Source: CAIXSC01 sp046349915
GTDB taxonomy: Bacteria > Planctomycetota > Planctomycetia > Pirellulales > Pirellulaceae
Assembly (NCBI GenBank): GCA_046349915.1
Contig: JAXMBL010000010.1
Coordinates: 186,001-250,000 of the forward strand
Length of the DNA stretch: 64,000 bases
Reading direction: 5' to 3'
Shown: one piece after another, positions 37,296 to 46,887 of the stretch
Layout: every line of letters begins with the position of its first letter
Numbering within the stretch: position 1 is the first letter of the stretch
Notes under the pieces: generated by a model
The model's database searches: none
Told to the model about the DNA's origin: nothing
The model's input: only the letters and a program-made list of their open reading frames with translations
Translations under genes and position numbers: made by a program

Positions 37296-38532
37296 TGGTA
37301 TTCTCCGCTTTCTGCGTACTGCTCTGTAGACCTCGGAGAATATCGTTCAGAATCGTTCGGGTCTGACTCCACCGAAAGTCCATGGGGCCGCCGCCAGCAT
37401 CTCCCTGCCAGCGGTCGCGTGCTCGCACATTTTCCGGTCGCAGGCGAGCTCGACCGCCTTTAAGCTGTGACTCGCGCTCCGTCACTAGTTTCTGTACGGC
37501 TGGTTCATTCCATACCGCCATGCCTGTTCCCGCCCGCAGGGCAACCGAAATCCACTTCTCGGCGAAATCCTGGGTACGACTGGAAAGACGTGGATTGATT
37601 CGATTCACGAGTTGCCAAAAAGCCGCTCGATCCCATTCCGACAACGTTGACGCCTCCATCGCAAGCTGGCTCTGCCAATCCAACAGCCGGTTGTCGACTT
37701 CGCCCACCAGTTCCTCGTTTCCCTTGAGCATCGCGACCATGCGCGAGTAGATTAGTGGGCCACCCCACGCGCAAAGGGAGAATCGACGTGCCTGTTCGAC
37801 CGTCTTGCGCAGGTTCTCGGTCAAGATCGGCCACAGCATCTCATCCCAAGCGTAATCCGCGTCAAGTTCGCTCGTCGCTCGAGTCACGACTTGGGCGAGT
37901 AATGAGGTAGGCTGCGCCGCACAGATCCGCTCCTTGAGGAACTCGGCTTCATGTCCGAGGAGATCGAAGGTCGCACCGACGTACAGATCCACAGGTTCCC
38001 TCGGCAGCGAAGGATGCCAGAGAGTCGCGGCCCGGCTCAACGGCTCGCCGTCGTCAGTGACGACTTCGTTCGAAGACTTAACTAGCCGTTTTGATATCTG
38101 TCGCGCGTACTGCTCAATGGAGCCGGAGAACAGTCGGATACCCCACAGATTCAACCCGCGCCAATAAACGGCGCTGGGCATTCGCTTGAGCGTCCCGAGG
38201 GCTTCGCGTCCGATGATTCCCGCCTGGTCTTGTTTGCCCGCCAGAAGTGCCTTGATCAGTTTCGTTTCTCGGTTGCGAAGTTTCTGGGAAAACTCCTGCG
38301 GACTGAGATCCTGACGTTCGTAACGCCGCATGATCCACGGCACGAGCAGAAAGTAACGTGCTCGTGTTTGAATCGTCGAAGTTCCGGGAAATAGATGGTC
38401 GGCAAAAGCATCGCGAATGGGCGCAAAGCCCAATTCGTCGACCGTACTTTTCTCGCGAAACAAGTCGATGACCTGCATCGCCTGCTGGCGGTCAGATTCA
38501 GCAAAATCTAGCCAACTGAATGACGAGGGCAT
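37288..38532 (-). CDS. DUF6361-family protein, first gene of defence-like operon
   Basis: 414 residues. SSFSWLDFAESDRQQAMQVIDLFREK, then LGFAPIRDAFADHLFPGTSTIQTRARYFLLVPWIMR, is the recognisable N-terminus of DUF6361 proteins, which recur beside PLD-like and helicase genes. No enzyme motif is visible. From memory, a three-gene antiphage set of this composition was reported experimentally (I believe under the name Azaca); I cannot verify that match here. It is the first gene of the operon transcribed leftwards, and its promoter should lie in 38533-38700, where I see no strong consensus. Confidence 0.82.
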   Translation of the reverse strand: MPSSFSWLDFAESDRQQAMQVIDLFREKSTVDELGFAPIRDAFADHLFPGTSTIQTRARYFLLVPWIMRRYERQDLSPQEFSQKLRNRETKLIKALLAGKQDQAGIIGREALGTLKRMPSAVYWRGLNLWGIRLFSGSIEQYARQISKRLVKSSNEVVTDDGEPLSRAATLWHPSLPREPVDLYVGATFDLLGHEAEFLKERICAAQPTSLLAQVVTRATSELDADYAWDEMLWPILTENLRKTVEQARRFSLCAWGGPLIYSRMVAMLKGNEELVGEVDNRLLDWQSQLAMEASTLSEWDRAAFWQLVNRINPRLSSRTQDFAEKWISVALRAGTGMAVWNEPAVQKLVTERESQLKGGRARLRPENVRARDRWQGDAGGGPMDFRWSQTRTILNDILRGLQSSTQKAENTNA

Positions 38533-39539
38533 CGGGCGGTTCTCTATCTCTTACGTTGCGTGAAACACGTCTGCCCAGTTCTTGGGGTGATACGCGTAAA
38601 GTGGAAGACCACTTGGTTTTTCGAGATACGTGTTGTCGAGGAAATGAGACAACAGCTCGCAAACAGCCATACTTACCACTCTTCGCATGTGTTCCTACCA
38701 ATCCTATTGGGTGCCATAGTTCTTTTCAATTCGTCATGGCCCCTTGGCTGCGATCTTGCGTCAACCGCAAACACGTATCGAGGAAGTCAACTCGTTGACG
38801 CGATCAGTACCCGGACCGTGTCGCAAGGCCGGGAATCCTGACTCTTCGCTGATTTGTGATGGACAAACGCAGAGCGTCGCCAATGACCGTCAATAGCCAA
38901 TCACCACGAGATCACCTTGCAGCGTTCTGCAGCCTTCAGCGATTGGGAGTAGGCGAGTACCTGATTGACGCAAGGAGCGATGCGGAAACTGCGGAGGCTT
39001 TCGTCGCCACAGCCCTCCCACTCCGCCGCCGCGCGGAATGCCGTCACTCCAGAAAGCGTTTTTTCTCGATTTCCCAAAAGTCGGCGACAAATCGGGCGGC
39101 GGTTCGCTCTTTATTCAGGTTGGGCCGCAAGGGCAGGGACTGTTGCCGCGAGGGCTGCCGTGGGGGGTGAGTCGGTACGATGCCGGCGCTGCCGCCCGAC
39201 TTGGGTTTGGGGAAACACTGATGTCTCATCTGCCTCGGTTGTTCGGCAAGTGTCGGCTGGTCGAGTTTCTCATTTTGATGCTCGCCGCTTTGACCGCGAG
39301 TCACGTGCTGGGCGCTTAGCGGGGAGCGCCGTTCATTTCGCGGGGAATTCCGTTGTCGTGTCGCGAGCGACTGGGAATTCCCCTCCAAGAAAGTTGCGCG
39401 GGGTGTGCAATTTTCACCCCCGGCTAGCTTTCTCATCTCAGCAGTCATTGGACGGCGACTTGGTCACCAGACCGTCGCCCGTCACTGTCCCCTCGTTGTC
39501 GCTCTCTCTTTCACCAACCTGCCGCAGGAGTCCTGGTCC
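38533..39539. other. ~1-kb gap between defence operon and PfkB gene
   Basis: No frame here shows recognisable protein features. A 33-codon ATG frame at 39221 with a hydrophobic tail is the only hint of a small protein and is unconvincing. This gap may contain one boundary of the tRNA-linked island, but I found no copy of the tRNA 3' end in it. Confidence 0.4.
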
Positions 39540-40622
39540 ATGCTATCGAACAGCACCAACGAAACGCCGCTCTTCACAAACACCACACCGGATGAACGCG
39601 GTCACGAACCGGGGGATTCCCAGCGTTCACCCGCGAAAGGTAAGCCGCTGGTGGCGACCGTGGGTCCGGTCGTGCTCGACACTCACGTGACGTACCCCGG
39701 TTCGGTGCCGGAGAAAGGTAAACGCGTCTGCGAGATGCGTTGCAGCTATGGCGGCGGAGCGCTCAATACGAGCCGCGCGATTCGGACGGCCGGGGGAACG
39801 GTCGCTCCCTGCTTCATCATCGGTCGCGACAAGATGGGCGAAGCGATGAAAGACGAACTGGGCGACGAATTCGCGCTCGCTCAGTTCGCCGCAGGCTACG
39901 ACTCGAGTCGGCAGAGCCATATCCGGCCCGACGGCGTGACCGACACGACGCGCCCGCCGCTCGAACTGCACTCCCTGCCGCCGAACTTTCGCGACGCCAT
40001 TCGGAACTCCCGGGTGACGATCGTGGCGCCAATGGCGGTGGCCGACCAGGCGTTCGTCGGCGAGGCGCTGGCGGCGGCACGCTTCTCGATTTGGCAGCCG
40101 AGCTTGCCGCAGTTGCTTGATCGTCAGTCGGTGACGACTCTGGGGAAGTTGGCCTCGGTGACCGTCATGAATGACGTGGAGGCGTACGAGGTTACGGGCG
40201 AATCCGATCCGACCCGAGCGGTAATGGCGCTCGTCGAAAAGGGATGCCGAGGCGCGATGGTCACCAGTCCCCAGGGAGTGGTCGCTCGAATCGACGGCGA
40301 GTGGGCGTCGGCGCCCGCACACGACATTTCGGCCCTTCGCACGTCGGGCGCGGGGGATTGCTTTGTGGGAGTGTTCGCTTGGGCGTACGCCGCCCGCCGG
40401 TCGCTCGACGAAGCATTGCGGCTCGGCCAAGCTGCGGCCGCGCGACATGTGACCGCTCAACTGCCGCTGGTCGACCTCGGCCAGTGGACTGCTTGGGCCA
40501 ATTCGCAGCCCAAGGTGTCGTTGGCGCGTCGCACCAAAGCACCGGTGATCAAGGTGCGGCACGCGATGAGCGTCGCCGTGGGCGTGGCCGCGATGATCCT
40601 GGCGATGATGGTTTTCCGGTAA
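39540..40622 (+). CDS. PfkB-family carbohydrate kinase with C-terminal membrane helix
   Basis: 360 residues from the ATG at 39540, which has AGGAG 9 bases upstream; the frame is open further up without support. The ribokinase/PfkB fold is shown by VATVGPVVLDTHVTYPG, the sugar-binding YGGGALNTSRAI, and the anion-hole motif TSGAGDCFVG with the catalytic Asp273. A basic tether is followed by a final ~20-residue hydrophobic helix (VAVGVAAMILAMMVF) ending in one arginine, which would tail-anchor the kinase in the membrane. That is unusual for this family. Sugar specificity is unknown; ribokinase, fructokinase or adenosine kinase are options. The ~400 bases after it hold nothing clear up to the promoter of the next pair. 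Confidence 0.88.
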   Translation: MLSNSTNETPLFTNTTPDERGHEPGDSQRSPAKGKPLVATVGPVVLDTHVTYPGSVPEKGKRVCEMRCSYGGGALNTSRAIRTAGGTVAPCFIIGRDKMGEAMKDELGDEFALAQFAAGYDSSRQSHIRPDGVTDTTRPPLELHSLPPNFRDAIRNSRVTIVAPMAVADQAFVGEALAAARFSIWQPSLPQLLDRQSVTTLGKLASVTVMNDVEAYEVTGESDPTRAVMALVEKGCRGAMVTSPQGVVARIDGEWASAPAHDISALRTSGAGDCFVGVFAWAYAARRSLDEALRLGQAAAARHVTAQLPLVDLGQWTAWANSQPKVSLARRTKAPVIKVRHAMSVAVGVAAMILAMMVFR

Positions 40623-41019
40623 ATGTATTCGTCCATTGGGCAAACGTACGTGGATCGCTCGGGCGACCGGGGACTGAGGAATCGACAGAACAAATTCGGC
40701 CCACGGGGGAGGCGGTGCGACGTGAGTGGCCGGCGATTGAGCGGCGACCACCCAGGGCGTCGAACCTGGGAGTCGCTGACTTCGTGGCACCCCGCCGCCA
40801 CGACGAAGCGCTCTCGCGCTGAGCCCGGAATTCACCAGACCAACTCGCGTGGATGCCACTTCTTTCTCGCCGTCGATGCGTCGATTGGTACGCGAGCGGT
40901 CAGCTAAACGCCGCTCGCCCAGATTCGTCGAAGCGCTTCGGAGCCTTTGGAGTATCGCGATATTGGCCCAAAGCAGCGTTTCGCTTATTTCGTTTGCTTC
41001 TTTTGCTGCGAATATCCGC

Positions 41020-41037
41020 TATACTTCTCTTCGAGGA
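41020..41037 (+). promoter_or_regulatory. -10 element and ribosome site of HTH-PIN pair
   Basis: TATACT (41020-41025) is a near-consensus -10 box, and GAGGAG (41032-41037) lies 9 bases before the ATG at 41047. No strong -35 is seen. If transcription starts near 41032 the leader would be very short. Confidence 0.45.
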
Positions 41038-41046
41038 GCAAAAGAC

Positions 41047-41520
41047 ATGGCGACGTTACTCAGCGATTTTCCGGAAACGATTACCCCGACGCCGGACGAG
41101 GCGATTCTTGCGCAGGAGAGCAGTCGGCGGCTGGCTCGCATTATCGCAACGAAGCATAAGAAGCCGCTCCAACTGCGGATTCAGCCCGAGGACGCGCCAG
41201 AAGAGACGGTCTCCATTCCGGAATCAGCCTTTCGTCTTCTGAGCGAAATTCTCACGCAGATGGCGAAGGGGAACGCCGTAACGCTGATCCCGGTTCATGC
41301 GGAACTGACCACCCAACAGGCTGCCGATATCTTGAATGTCTCACGGCCGTTCCTAGTCGAGCAATTGGAAAAGAACGTCATTCCGTTCCGGAAGGTTGGC
41401 ACCCATCGCCGCATCCTTTTCAAGGACTTGATGGAATACAAGGAGGCAATCGATCGCAACCGGCTGAAGGCCTTGGACGAGTTGGCAGCCCAGGCCCAGG
41501 AACTCGACATGGGCTATTGA
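41047..41520 (+). CDS. Excisionase-family HTH protein, probable antitoxin
   Basis: 157 residues from ATG 41047, with GAGGAG upstream. The C-terminal half carries ELTTQQAADILNVSRPFLVEQLEKNVIPFRKVGTHRR (in part), an HTH_17/excisionase-type DNA-binding domain. The N-terminal half is a short alpha/beta domain without a name I can give. One base separates its stop from the GTG of a PIN-domain gene. This HTH-then-PIN order is a common toxin-antitoxin arrangement, where the first protein binds both the promoter and the toxin. Confidence 0.85.
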   Translation: MATLLSDFPETITPTPDEAILAQESSRRLARIIATKHKKPLQLRIQPEDAPEETVSIPESAFRLLSEILTQMAKGNAVTLIPVHAELTTQQAADILNVSRPFLVEQLEKNVIPFRKVGTHRRILFKDLMEYKEAIDRNRLKALDELAAQAQELDMGY

Positions 41521-41521
41521 A

Positions 41522-42091
41522 GTGAGCCACTTCACCGTTTTGTTTGACGCTTGCGTCCTCTATCCGGCGCCGCTGCGCGATCTGTTGATGCATATTGCGG
41601 TCACGGACCTTTACCGGGCCAAATGGACCGATGCCATCCACGATGAGTGGACGAGGAACGTACTCAAGGACCGGCCGGACTTGAAGCCGGAACAGCTTCA
41701 GCGCACTCGCGATTTGATGAACGCGCACGTCCGGGATTGCCTTGTGACTGGCTATGAGCCCCTCATCAATGCCGTGAAACTGCCTGACCCGGACGACCGG
41801 CACGTTTTGGCTGCCGCAATCCGCGCCGGCGCCGACCTCATCGTGACTTTCAATCTCAAGGATTTTCCTGAAGAAGACTTGAAGCTCTATGGTATCGAAG
41901 CCCAGCATCCCGATGAATTCCTGATGTTCCAGCTCGACCTGGCGCCGAATATCGTCTGTTCCGCTGCCAAGCGGCACCGAGCAAGTTTGAAGAACCCTCC
42001 CAAGGATGTTGAGGAGTATCTCGCCACACTTGAAGCTCAGGGTCTGGCTCAAACGGTGTCGAGTCTTCGGAGATTCGCCGAGTTGATTTGA
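41522..42091 (+). CDS. PIN-domain ribonuclease, probable toxin
   Basis: 189 residues starting at GTG 41522. FTVLFDACVLYPAPLRDLLM carries the first PIN acid (Asp9). LPDPDDRHVLAAAIRAGADLIVTFNLKDFP carries the remaining acids and the conserved (V/I)TFNxxDF end of the fold. PIN toxins cleave RNA with Mg2+. The C-terminal ~60 residues extend past the PIN core (RASLKNPPKDVEEYLATLEAQGL). It is paired with the HTH gene one base upstream; expression is probably repressed by that partner. Confidence 0.88.
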   Translation: MSHFTVLFDACVLYPAPLRDLLMHIAVTDLYRAKWTDAIHDEWTRNVLKDRPDLKPEQLQRTRDLMNAHVRDCLVTGYEPLINAVKLPDPDDRHVLAAAIRAGADLIVTFNLKDFPEEDLKLYGIEAQHPDEFLMFQLDLAPNIVCSAAKRHRASLKNPPKDVEEYLATLEAQGLAQTVSSLRRFAELI

Positions 42092-42128
42092 ACCAAAGAC
42101 ACGCGGCGAATTCTGCACACAGCCTCCC

Positions 42129-42267
42129 GTCTACGATCGGTCGTGGCTCCGCCACGAAGAGGCAACTTGGTGCGCCGAACTTGTGACGATTGGAAAGACG
42201 AATACCAACCACGCGATCCTCCGTCGCGGAGTGACGGCAAGATCGTATCCCCTGATTCATCACGGGG
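42129..42267. repeat. ~140-bp multi-hairpin repeat, copy A
   Basis: Near-identical to 42777-42916 (copy B) and partly to 49017-49107 (copy C). On the minus strand it reads as a series of hairpins, including CCGTCNCTCCGCGACGG and CGTGGCGGAGCCACG. It starts 6 bases after the stop of the minus-strand gene at 42274. Confidence 0.75.
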
Positions 42268-42273
42268 AACCAA

Positions 42274-42612
42274 TCAGGCGGGCGACAGCCCGGGTGCGCC
42301 GCGCCGCTCGATGCGATAATAGCACTTCCGCGCTAGGTCGAACGAGATGTTGGAGGGGAGAAGCACATACGCTCGGGGTTGATCATCGAAGGTCGCAGCG
42401 AATTCCAGCGGCGCCTGGAACAATTGGCAACCGAAGCCGCGCGCCAGCCCTCGATCGTCCACCGGCTGCCAGACGACTTCCAACCGCCAATTCCCCGGTG
42501 TGGATTCGGCCAGAGTGATTTCGAGCCAGCAGTCCCCATCGCGGTCGGCCGACAATTCGGCTCGCAGCCCAGAACCATGCAGCGATAGCGAAGCAAGTGC
42601 TTGTGTGGACAT
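42274..42612 (-). CDS. Unknown 112-residue protein
   Basis: Starts at ATG 42612 without a visible Shine-Dalgarno site. No recognised domain. The alternating pattern (LRAELSADRDGDCWLEITLAESTPGNWRLEVVWQ, in part) suggests a small beta-rich domain. It is the last gene on the minus strand of the conflict-system cluster, and its stop is followed at once by the ~140-bp multi-hairpin repeat, as for the two large neighbouring genes. That shared 3' context, rather than homology, is the main reason to believe it is real. It may be a small component of the same system. Confidence 0.5.
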   Translation of the reverse strand: MSTQALASLSLHGSGLRAELSADRDGDCWLEITLAESTPGNWRLEVVWQPVDDRGLARGFGCQLFQAPLEFAATFDDQPRAYVLLPSNISFDLARKCYYRIERRGAPGLSPA

Positions 42613-42776
42613 GATTTATAGATGACCCAGTCGGCTCAGTCGATTTCTGCGAGATATTTTGCACGACCCGAAAATCGTGGCCTTGTACCGTACTTACAAA
42701 GGCCAGGGGGACGTTGATTTCTTCGCCGCAATTTCGCTTGTTGGACCCATGCCAACCGCCCCGTCATGAATGACGG

Positions 42777-42916
42777 GTCTACGATCGGTCGTGGCTCCGC
42801 CACGAAGAAGTAACTTGGCGCACCAAACTCGTGACGATTGGAAAGACGAATACCAACCGCGCAATCCTCCGTCGCGGAGCGACGGCAAGATCATAGCCCC
42901 GTGATTCATCACGGGG
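42777..42916. repeat. ~140-bp multi-hairpin repeat, copy B
   Basis: Follows the stop of the large minus-strand gene (42943) by 26 bases. Read on the minus strand it begins with the hairpin CCCCGTGAT-GA-ATCACGGGG (42897-42916), then CCGTCGCTCCGCGACGG and CGTGGCGGAGCCACG. Just beyond it, at ~42759-42776, is a further hairpin CCCGTCATTCATGACGGG. Confidence 0.75.
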
Positions 42917-42942
42917 AGAGTCTTCCTCCCCGCCGTACCGAC

Positions 42943-45900
42943 CTACTCTCCGGCTCGCTTACGCTTGACTGGTTCTGCGACTGGCTGCCCCTTCCGAACT
43001 CGGGCCAAGCGAAAGCCCCGTATGCCGTCCCGGAACGACGGGGCGCCCCAGTAACGTCCAGCCGTCCGGCAGTAGACAGCATGGCGGCCCCAGGACCCCC
43101 CGCGACGCACCCGATCAGAGCCATCCTCAGGACCCGCCAGCGACGTTGGTGAAAAATTGCCGTACCAACTCACGCACCACTCCCACAAACCGCCATGCAT
43201 GCCAAACAAACCAAAAGCGTTCGGCAACAGTCGGCGACGTGTGCCGTCGGGTAGATCCTCACCCAATTCCACGTCACGTGGACCCTCTCTATAAGTCCTC
43301 CCAAAGTCCGCCACCAGCTTCAAGTCCTCGTCGCTTTCCAGGTCCCGATAACCGGAAGGCTCGGCCGTCTTGATCCGGCAATATCTCGCCCGAGAACCCG
43401 CTCCGCACGCATACTCCCACTCCGCTTCCGTCGGCAAACGACCGCCAAAATGACGCGCCGCACACCAAGCGTCGTACCAACTCAACCGCTGAGCTCCATA
43501 GCGCAACAATTGGTCTTGGTGCTCTTGAACCTCTTGCTCGTGCAACTTCAAATAAGCTCCGTCGAACAACGCATACTGCTCGCGAGTCACCACCGTCCGA
43601 CCTAGCAAAAAAGACTCCAGCGAGATCCGATGGGGTTTGGTCAAATCCAATGTCCCGCTCTGCAACGCCGGCACCGTCACAAAGCCGCTCTCCAGCTCGC
43701 GTGCTACACGGCCCGGCTCGCCTGCGTCCGCCAACTGTCGTTGGAACTGCTGACGAAACGCAGCAACCACCCGCTCACCGCCGGCAAGCAGCTTCGGCAT
43801 CGGTTGCGCTCGCTCATGCGCAGGCAGATCCTCCAACAGGCACCACGCTCGGTACATCAACTCCGTCGGCCGCAACCACGGTTTCTCCCCCTCTTTCATC
43901 ACTCGCTGCGATACCGGCTCGAACAACTCCGACAACGAAGCTAATAGTACAGACTCATCCCGCGCGGTCGTTGGCATCTCGATCGCAAACCTGAAAGACT
44001 CATGCCAGTCCGAGTCGGCCGCGTGGGTTCGGACTGTCTGGTCTCCGCATCGTGGAGGTCCCTGCGACTTGCTTTGTTCTTGCACCCAGCCTGGCTGACT
44101 ATTGCGAGCCAAATGCAGCCCGCAATAGAACTCCATCATGCGCCGGTCGGGCCACGCCCAGACCTGCTCGCTTGACTTGTACAGCAGCGAACGATTCGTG
44201 AGTTGCGCGATCTGCTCGATCAGTTGCCAGTCCTTGTCCGTCGGAGGCTGTGCGACTCGGGTGGCGGCGATCTTGCGCAACTCGGCAATGTCTACTTGGT
44301 TCGACACGCGAAAATGGCCAGGGTTCACTGCCATCATCGTGAAGGCCGCGGCCGCCAACAGTGACTCCCAGCGCTGGATGTCGGCCAGGATCACTGGGTG
44401 TTCGAGTTCGTCGACGGCCCGAGCATCGGTCGGCCACTTCCGCAATTTGCGGGCCGCGCGCTGCAACAAAAACCCACTCGTTTGGCAATAGAGCCCCGAG
44501 CGAGTGTGAAACAGGCGCAACTTGCCCGCTTCGGCCAATCGTCGCACCATGTACAGCGTATTCGGATTGCCGAACAGGTCCTTGACATCGTCGTAGAATC
44601 GGACCAACTGCTGCAACTCGCGGCGTCGATCATCATCATCGGCGTTGGCCGGTAATTCGCGCACCAAGCGGTTGATTTGTCGCTCGTCCACGGCCCGAGG
44701 CAGTTCTGCGGAGAACGAATCCGTTCGGTTGGTCGGCCCTAAAAAATACGCATACTGGCGACGCAGATCGAACGGCAACACCGCGCCGAAGCGCCAGTCG
44801 CCAACAAACGCGAGCTTCTGCTTAATGGAGTCAACCGCATAGGTTCGACCCGTCAGAACAACTCGCACGTGCCACTGATTCTCGCGGCGCATCCGCTTGA
44901 GGAACTCGTGAAAGCCAGCCACTCGCTCGGGGGCGGCTTGATCCAGAGCATCCAGAATCAGTACCACCGTGCCTCGTTCCAGGGCATACTGGGCCGCTTC
45001 GACGGACGACGTTCCATAGCCGCACTCGCGGCAGGCGTTTTCGAGCCGACGCGCGATCGCGCTCGGGAAGTCTGTGGGCCATTCCTCGTCCGCGCTTTCA
45101 GCCGACTCCTCCCAACGGAGCGCGACCAGCGGACCACGATCGGCCAGTTCCGTCCGAGCTCGTTGTCCGCAAAGAAATGCGAGCAGCCGTCGCGTAAACG
45201 TCGTCTTGCCCGCCCCTGGCCCTTCCGAAATGCACAGCAGTTCTCCTCCCTTATTCCACAGTTCGATCAACGCATCCTCTTCATTGGGAAGGTCGATGTC
45301 CTCGTGCTTCAAGGAGTCCTCTCCGTCTTCGCCGGTCGCGGCCTTGTGCAGCGGCACGAACAACTCCACGTCGCGTTTGCCGGTTTGCCGATCGAAGAGC
45401 CGATAGGCCGGGGAGACATAGTAGAGCACCGAGCCCCGTTCGGAGTCTGGATCGGTCCACGCTTGCTCCCATTCCGCGAGTATCTGCCGTGCGTATTCGG
45501 CCAACACGCGTTCGATCCGCGCGTTGCCCGTCAGGTGGACATAGACGTCGTCCAGATTCGCGGCGCCCACAACCGACATCGTGGGTCCCGACTTCGGTCG
45601 ATGCCAGCCCGCTTCGATCGCGTCTCGCGCCTGAGACTTGTTGAACACAACCTTGCGGAGCGGTACGGCCAAAGGTCCTTTGCGCGAGGTCTTGGGACGC
45701 CCCAGGTGAGCGCCCCCGAGTTTCTCCTTGATGTGACCGACGTCGCCCAACTCGATGTCTTCCAAGCGAATGGGCTGACCATCGTCCAGCGACCGCCCAG
45801 GCCGTAGCTTCAAGGCGGCCGAGGCGCTGGCGTCTGAGTTCAACGGCTCGCCCATGATCGCGGCATACATCGCGCAAGCCGCTACCGCACCCGCCGACGG

Positions 45901-46887
45901 ACCATCCACAATCTTGCAATCGACCAGCGCCGGCGCCAGACGAATCGCCGCCGAGGGAGGCTGGATGGCTTGGCAGGCGCGCCAGGCCAGCCGCAGACTG
46001 TCGATAAACTCGGGCTGAAACGCCGTCAGGCCGATCTGCACCGGATCAAGATACCAACTCGCGGGTCCCGCTTCCTGCCGCATCGCGAACAGGTCATGCA
46101 GCTCGCCCACCGACGAGCCTCGGCGAGCCAGCAGGATGCGGGCCAGAATAGGATTGTCGGGCGAGCCGGGCGGGGAGGCCGGCGGTTTGCGAACGGTCGT
46201 GCGAGTGGTGGTGCCGACCTGTTGAGGTGACGCCGAGCCAGCGGGGGCCGTGGCCAAGGACGCCGAACCGGTCAACAGATAATCGAGCAAGCGATGCACG
46301 GCGAGCCACGCTGGCGCGGTCCCGGCGTCGATCCCTTGCTTGTTGACAATCTCCTTCATCGCTTCCAGGGCCGTGGGACCGGCACCGCCGAAGTTTCGTC
46401 CAAGCAATGGCATTGGCTCGCCATTAGGCGTGAGGCCCCAGGCGTTTTGGAAGGCGGCGAGTGCTCGGGTCACGCAATCGCGGATCTCGTCCGACAGCTT
46501 AAGGCCAGGCCGCCAACCTTGTCTTACGATCAGGGTGGCGGCGTCGATCGTCGCCATCAGGCCGTAAAGCGTCGCGAGGCAACGAGTTTGTGCAGTGTGT
46601 AGCGAAATGGCCTGAGCGGACTGCTGGTCATGATTCTCGGCCAAGTCGACCGGCGTGAGCCACTTGGCCACCATCGCCTGATGGTCGCGAGCCTTAAATA
46701 CACTCCACGCAATATCCCAATATTCTTCCCAGGCTTGTTGTGATTTTGGATCGGCGAAAGGACCTGCGGCGAGGTGCTGGCGGGTGTATTCGATGCAGGC
46801 GCACTGTGGGCCAAACCACTTGCCCGGCTGCGTCGAGTCGCCCAGCCAAGCGGTCAAGTCGGCCCGAAATTGGTCTTCCAGGTTCAT
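42943..46887 (-). CDS. Lon-like protease / NACHT NTPase / FGE-domain protein with DGR-like variable C-terminus
   Basis: 1314 residues. The N-terminal ~240 are alpha-helical and unnamed. Residues ~310-430 resemble the S16 (Lon) protease core: VDGPSAGAVAACAMY with Ser331, and VGHIKEKLGGA with Lys387, matching the Lon Ser-Lys dyad motifs DGPSAG and GGLKEKLLAA. A NACHT/STAND NTPase follows: P-loop EGPGAGKTT (Lys561) and Walker B VVLILDALDQA (near 644). The C-terminal ~220 residues form an FGE/SUMF1-type domain (LPTEAEWEYACGAG, GLFGMHGGLWEWC, RRGGSW...GFRLARV). Codons 1262-1293 match the variable region of a second protein at 49125 (see 43009-43104). It likely senses a ligand through the FGE domain and activates the protease. 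Divergent from the sigma-factor operon. Confidence 0.85.
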   Translation of the reverse strand: MNLEDQFRADLTAWLGDSTQPGKWFGPQCACIEYTRQHLAAGPFADPKSQQAWEEYWDIAWSVFKARDHQAMVAKWLTPVDLAENHDQQSAQAISLHTAQTRCLATLYGLMATIDAATLIVRQGWRPGLKLSDEIRDCVTRALAAFQNAWGLTPNGEPMPLLGRNFGGAGPTALEAMKEIVNKQGIDAGTAPAWLAVHRLLDYLLTGSASLATAPAGSASPQQVGTTTRTTVRKPPASPPGSPDNPILARILLARRGSSVGELHDLFAMRQEAGPASWYLDPVQIGLTAFQPEFIDSLRLAWRACQAIQPPSAAIRLAPALVDCKIVDGPSAGAVAACAMYAAIMGEPLNSDASASAALKLRPGRSLDDGQPIRLEDIELGDVGHIKEKLGGAHLGRPKTSRKGPLAVPLRKVVFNKSQARDAIEAGWHRPKSGPTMSVVGAANLDDVYVHLTGNARIERVLAEYARQILAEWEQAWTDPDSERGSVLYYVSPAYRLFDRQTGKRDVELFVPLHKAATGEDGEDSLKHEDIDLPNEEDALIELWNKGGELLCISEGPGAGKTTFTRRLLAFLCGQRARTELADRGPLVALRWEESAESADEEWPTDFPSAIARRLENACRECGYGTSSVEAAQYALERGTVVLILDALDQAAPERVAGFHEFLKRMRRENQWHVRVVLTGRTYAVDSIKQKLAFVGDWRFGAVLPFDLRRQYAYFLGPTNRTDSFSAELPRAVDERQINRLVRELPANADDDDRRRELQQLVRFYDDVKDLFGNPNTLYMVRRLAEAGKLRLFHTRSGLYCQTSGFLLQRAARKLRKWPTDARAVDELEHPVILADIQRWESLLAAAAFTMMAVNPGHFRVSNQVDIAELRKIAATRVAQPPTDKDWQLIEQIAQLTNRSLLYKSSEQVWAWPDRRMMEFYCGLHLARNSQPGWVQEQSKSQGPPRCGDQTVRTHAADSDWHESFRFAIEMPTTARDESVLLASLSELFEPVSQRVMKEGEKPWLRPTELMYRAWCLLEDLPAHERAQPMPKLLAGGERVVAAFRQQFQRQLADAGEPGRVARELESGFVTVPALQSGTLDLTKPHRISLESFLLGRTVVTREQYALFDGAYLKLHEQEVQEHQDQLLRYGAQRLSWYDAWCAARHFGGRLPTEAEWEYACGAGSRARYCRIKTAEPSGYRDLESDEDLKLVADFGRTYREGPRDVELGEDLPDGTRRRLLPNAFGLFGMHGGLWEWCVSWYGNFSPTSLAGPEDGSDRVRRGGSWGRHAVYCRTAGRYWGAPSFRDGIRGFRLARVRKGQPVAEPVKRKRAGE
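43009..43104 (-). other. Putative DGR variable region VR1
   Basis: 96 bp encoding the ligand-binding end of the FGE domain. It aligns without gaps with 49191-49286. Invariant blocks (15, 11, 5, 6 and 9 bases) are identical in both genes and hold only two adenines on the coding strand. The codons between them differ heavily (by eye about 28 mismatches). This pattern is expected when a template repeat rich in AAY codons is copied with adenine mutagenesis. Confidence 0.75.

Noticed and set aside
39221..39322. 33-codon hydrophobic small frame before the PfkB gene
   Set aside because: No ribosome site, no homology I recognise, and it could arise by chance; kept only as a hint in the gap description.
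38533..39539. Right attachment site of the tRNA-Ser island
   Set aside because: I looked for a copy of the tRNA 3' end here and at other island borders and did not see one.
44869..45807. Plus-strand 312-codon open frame inside the NACHT gene
   Set aside because: Antisense to the Walker A/B region of the large protein, with no domain of its own.
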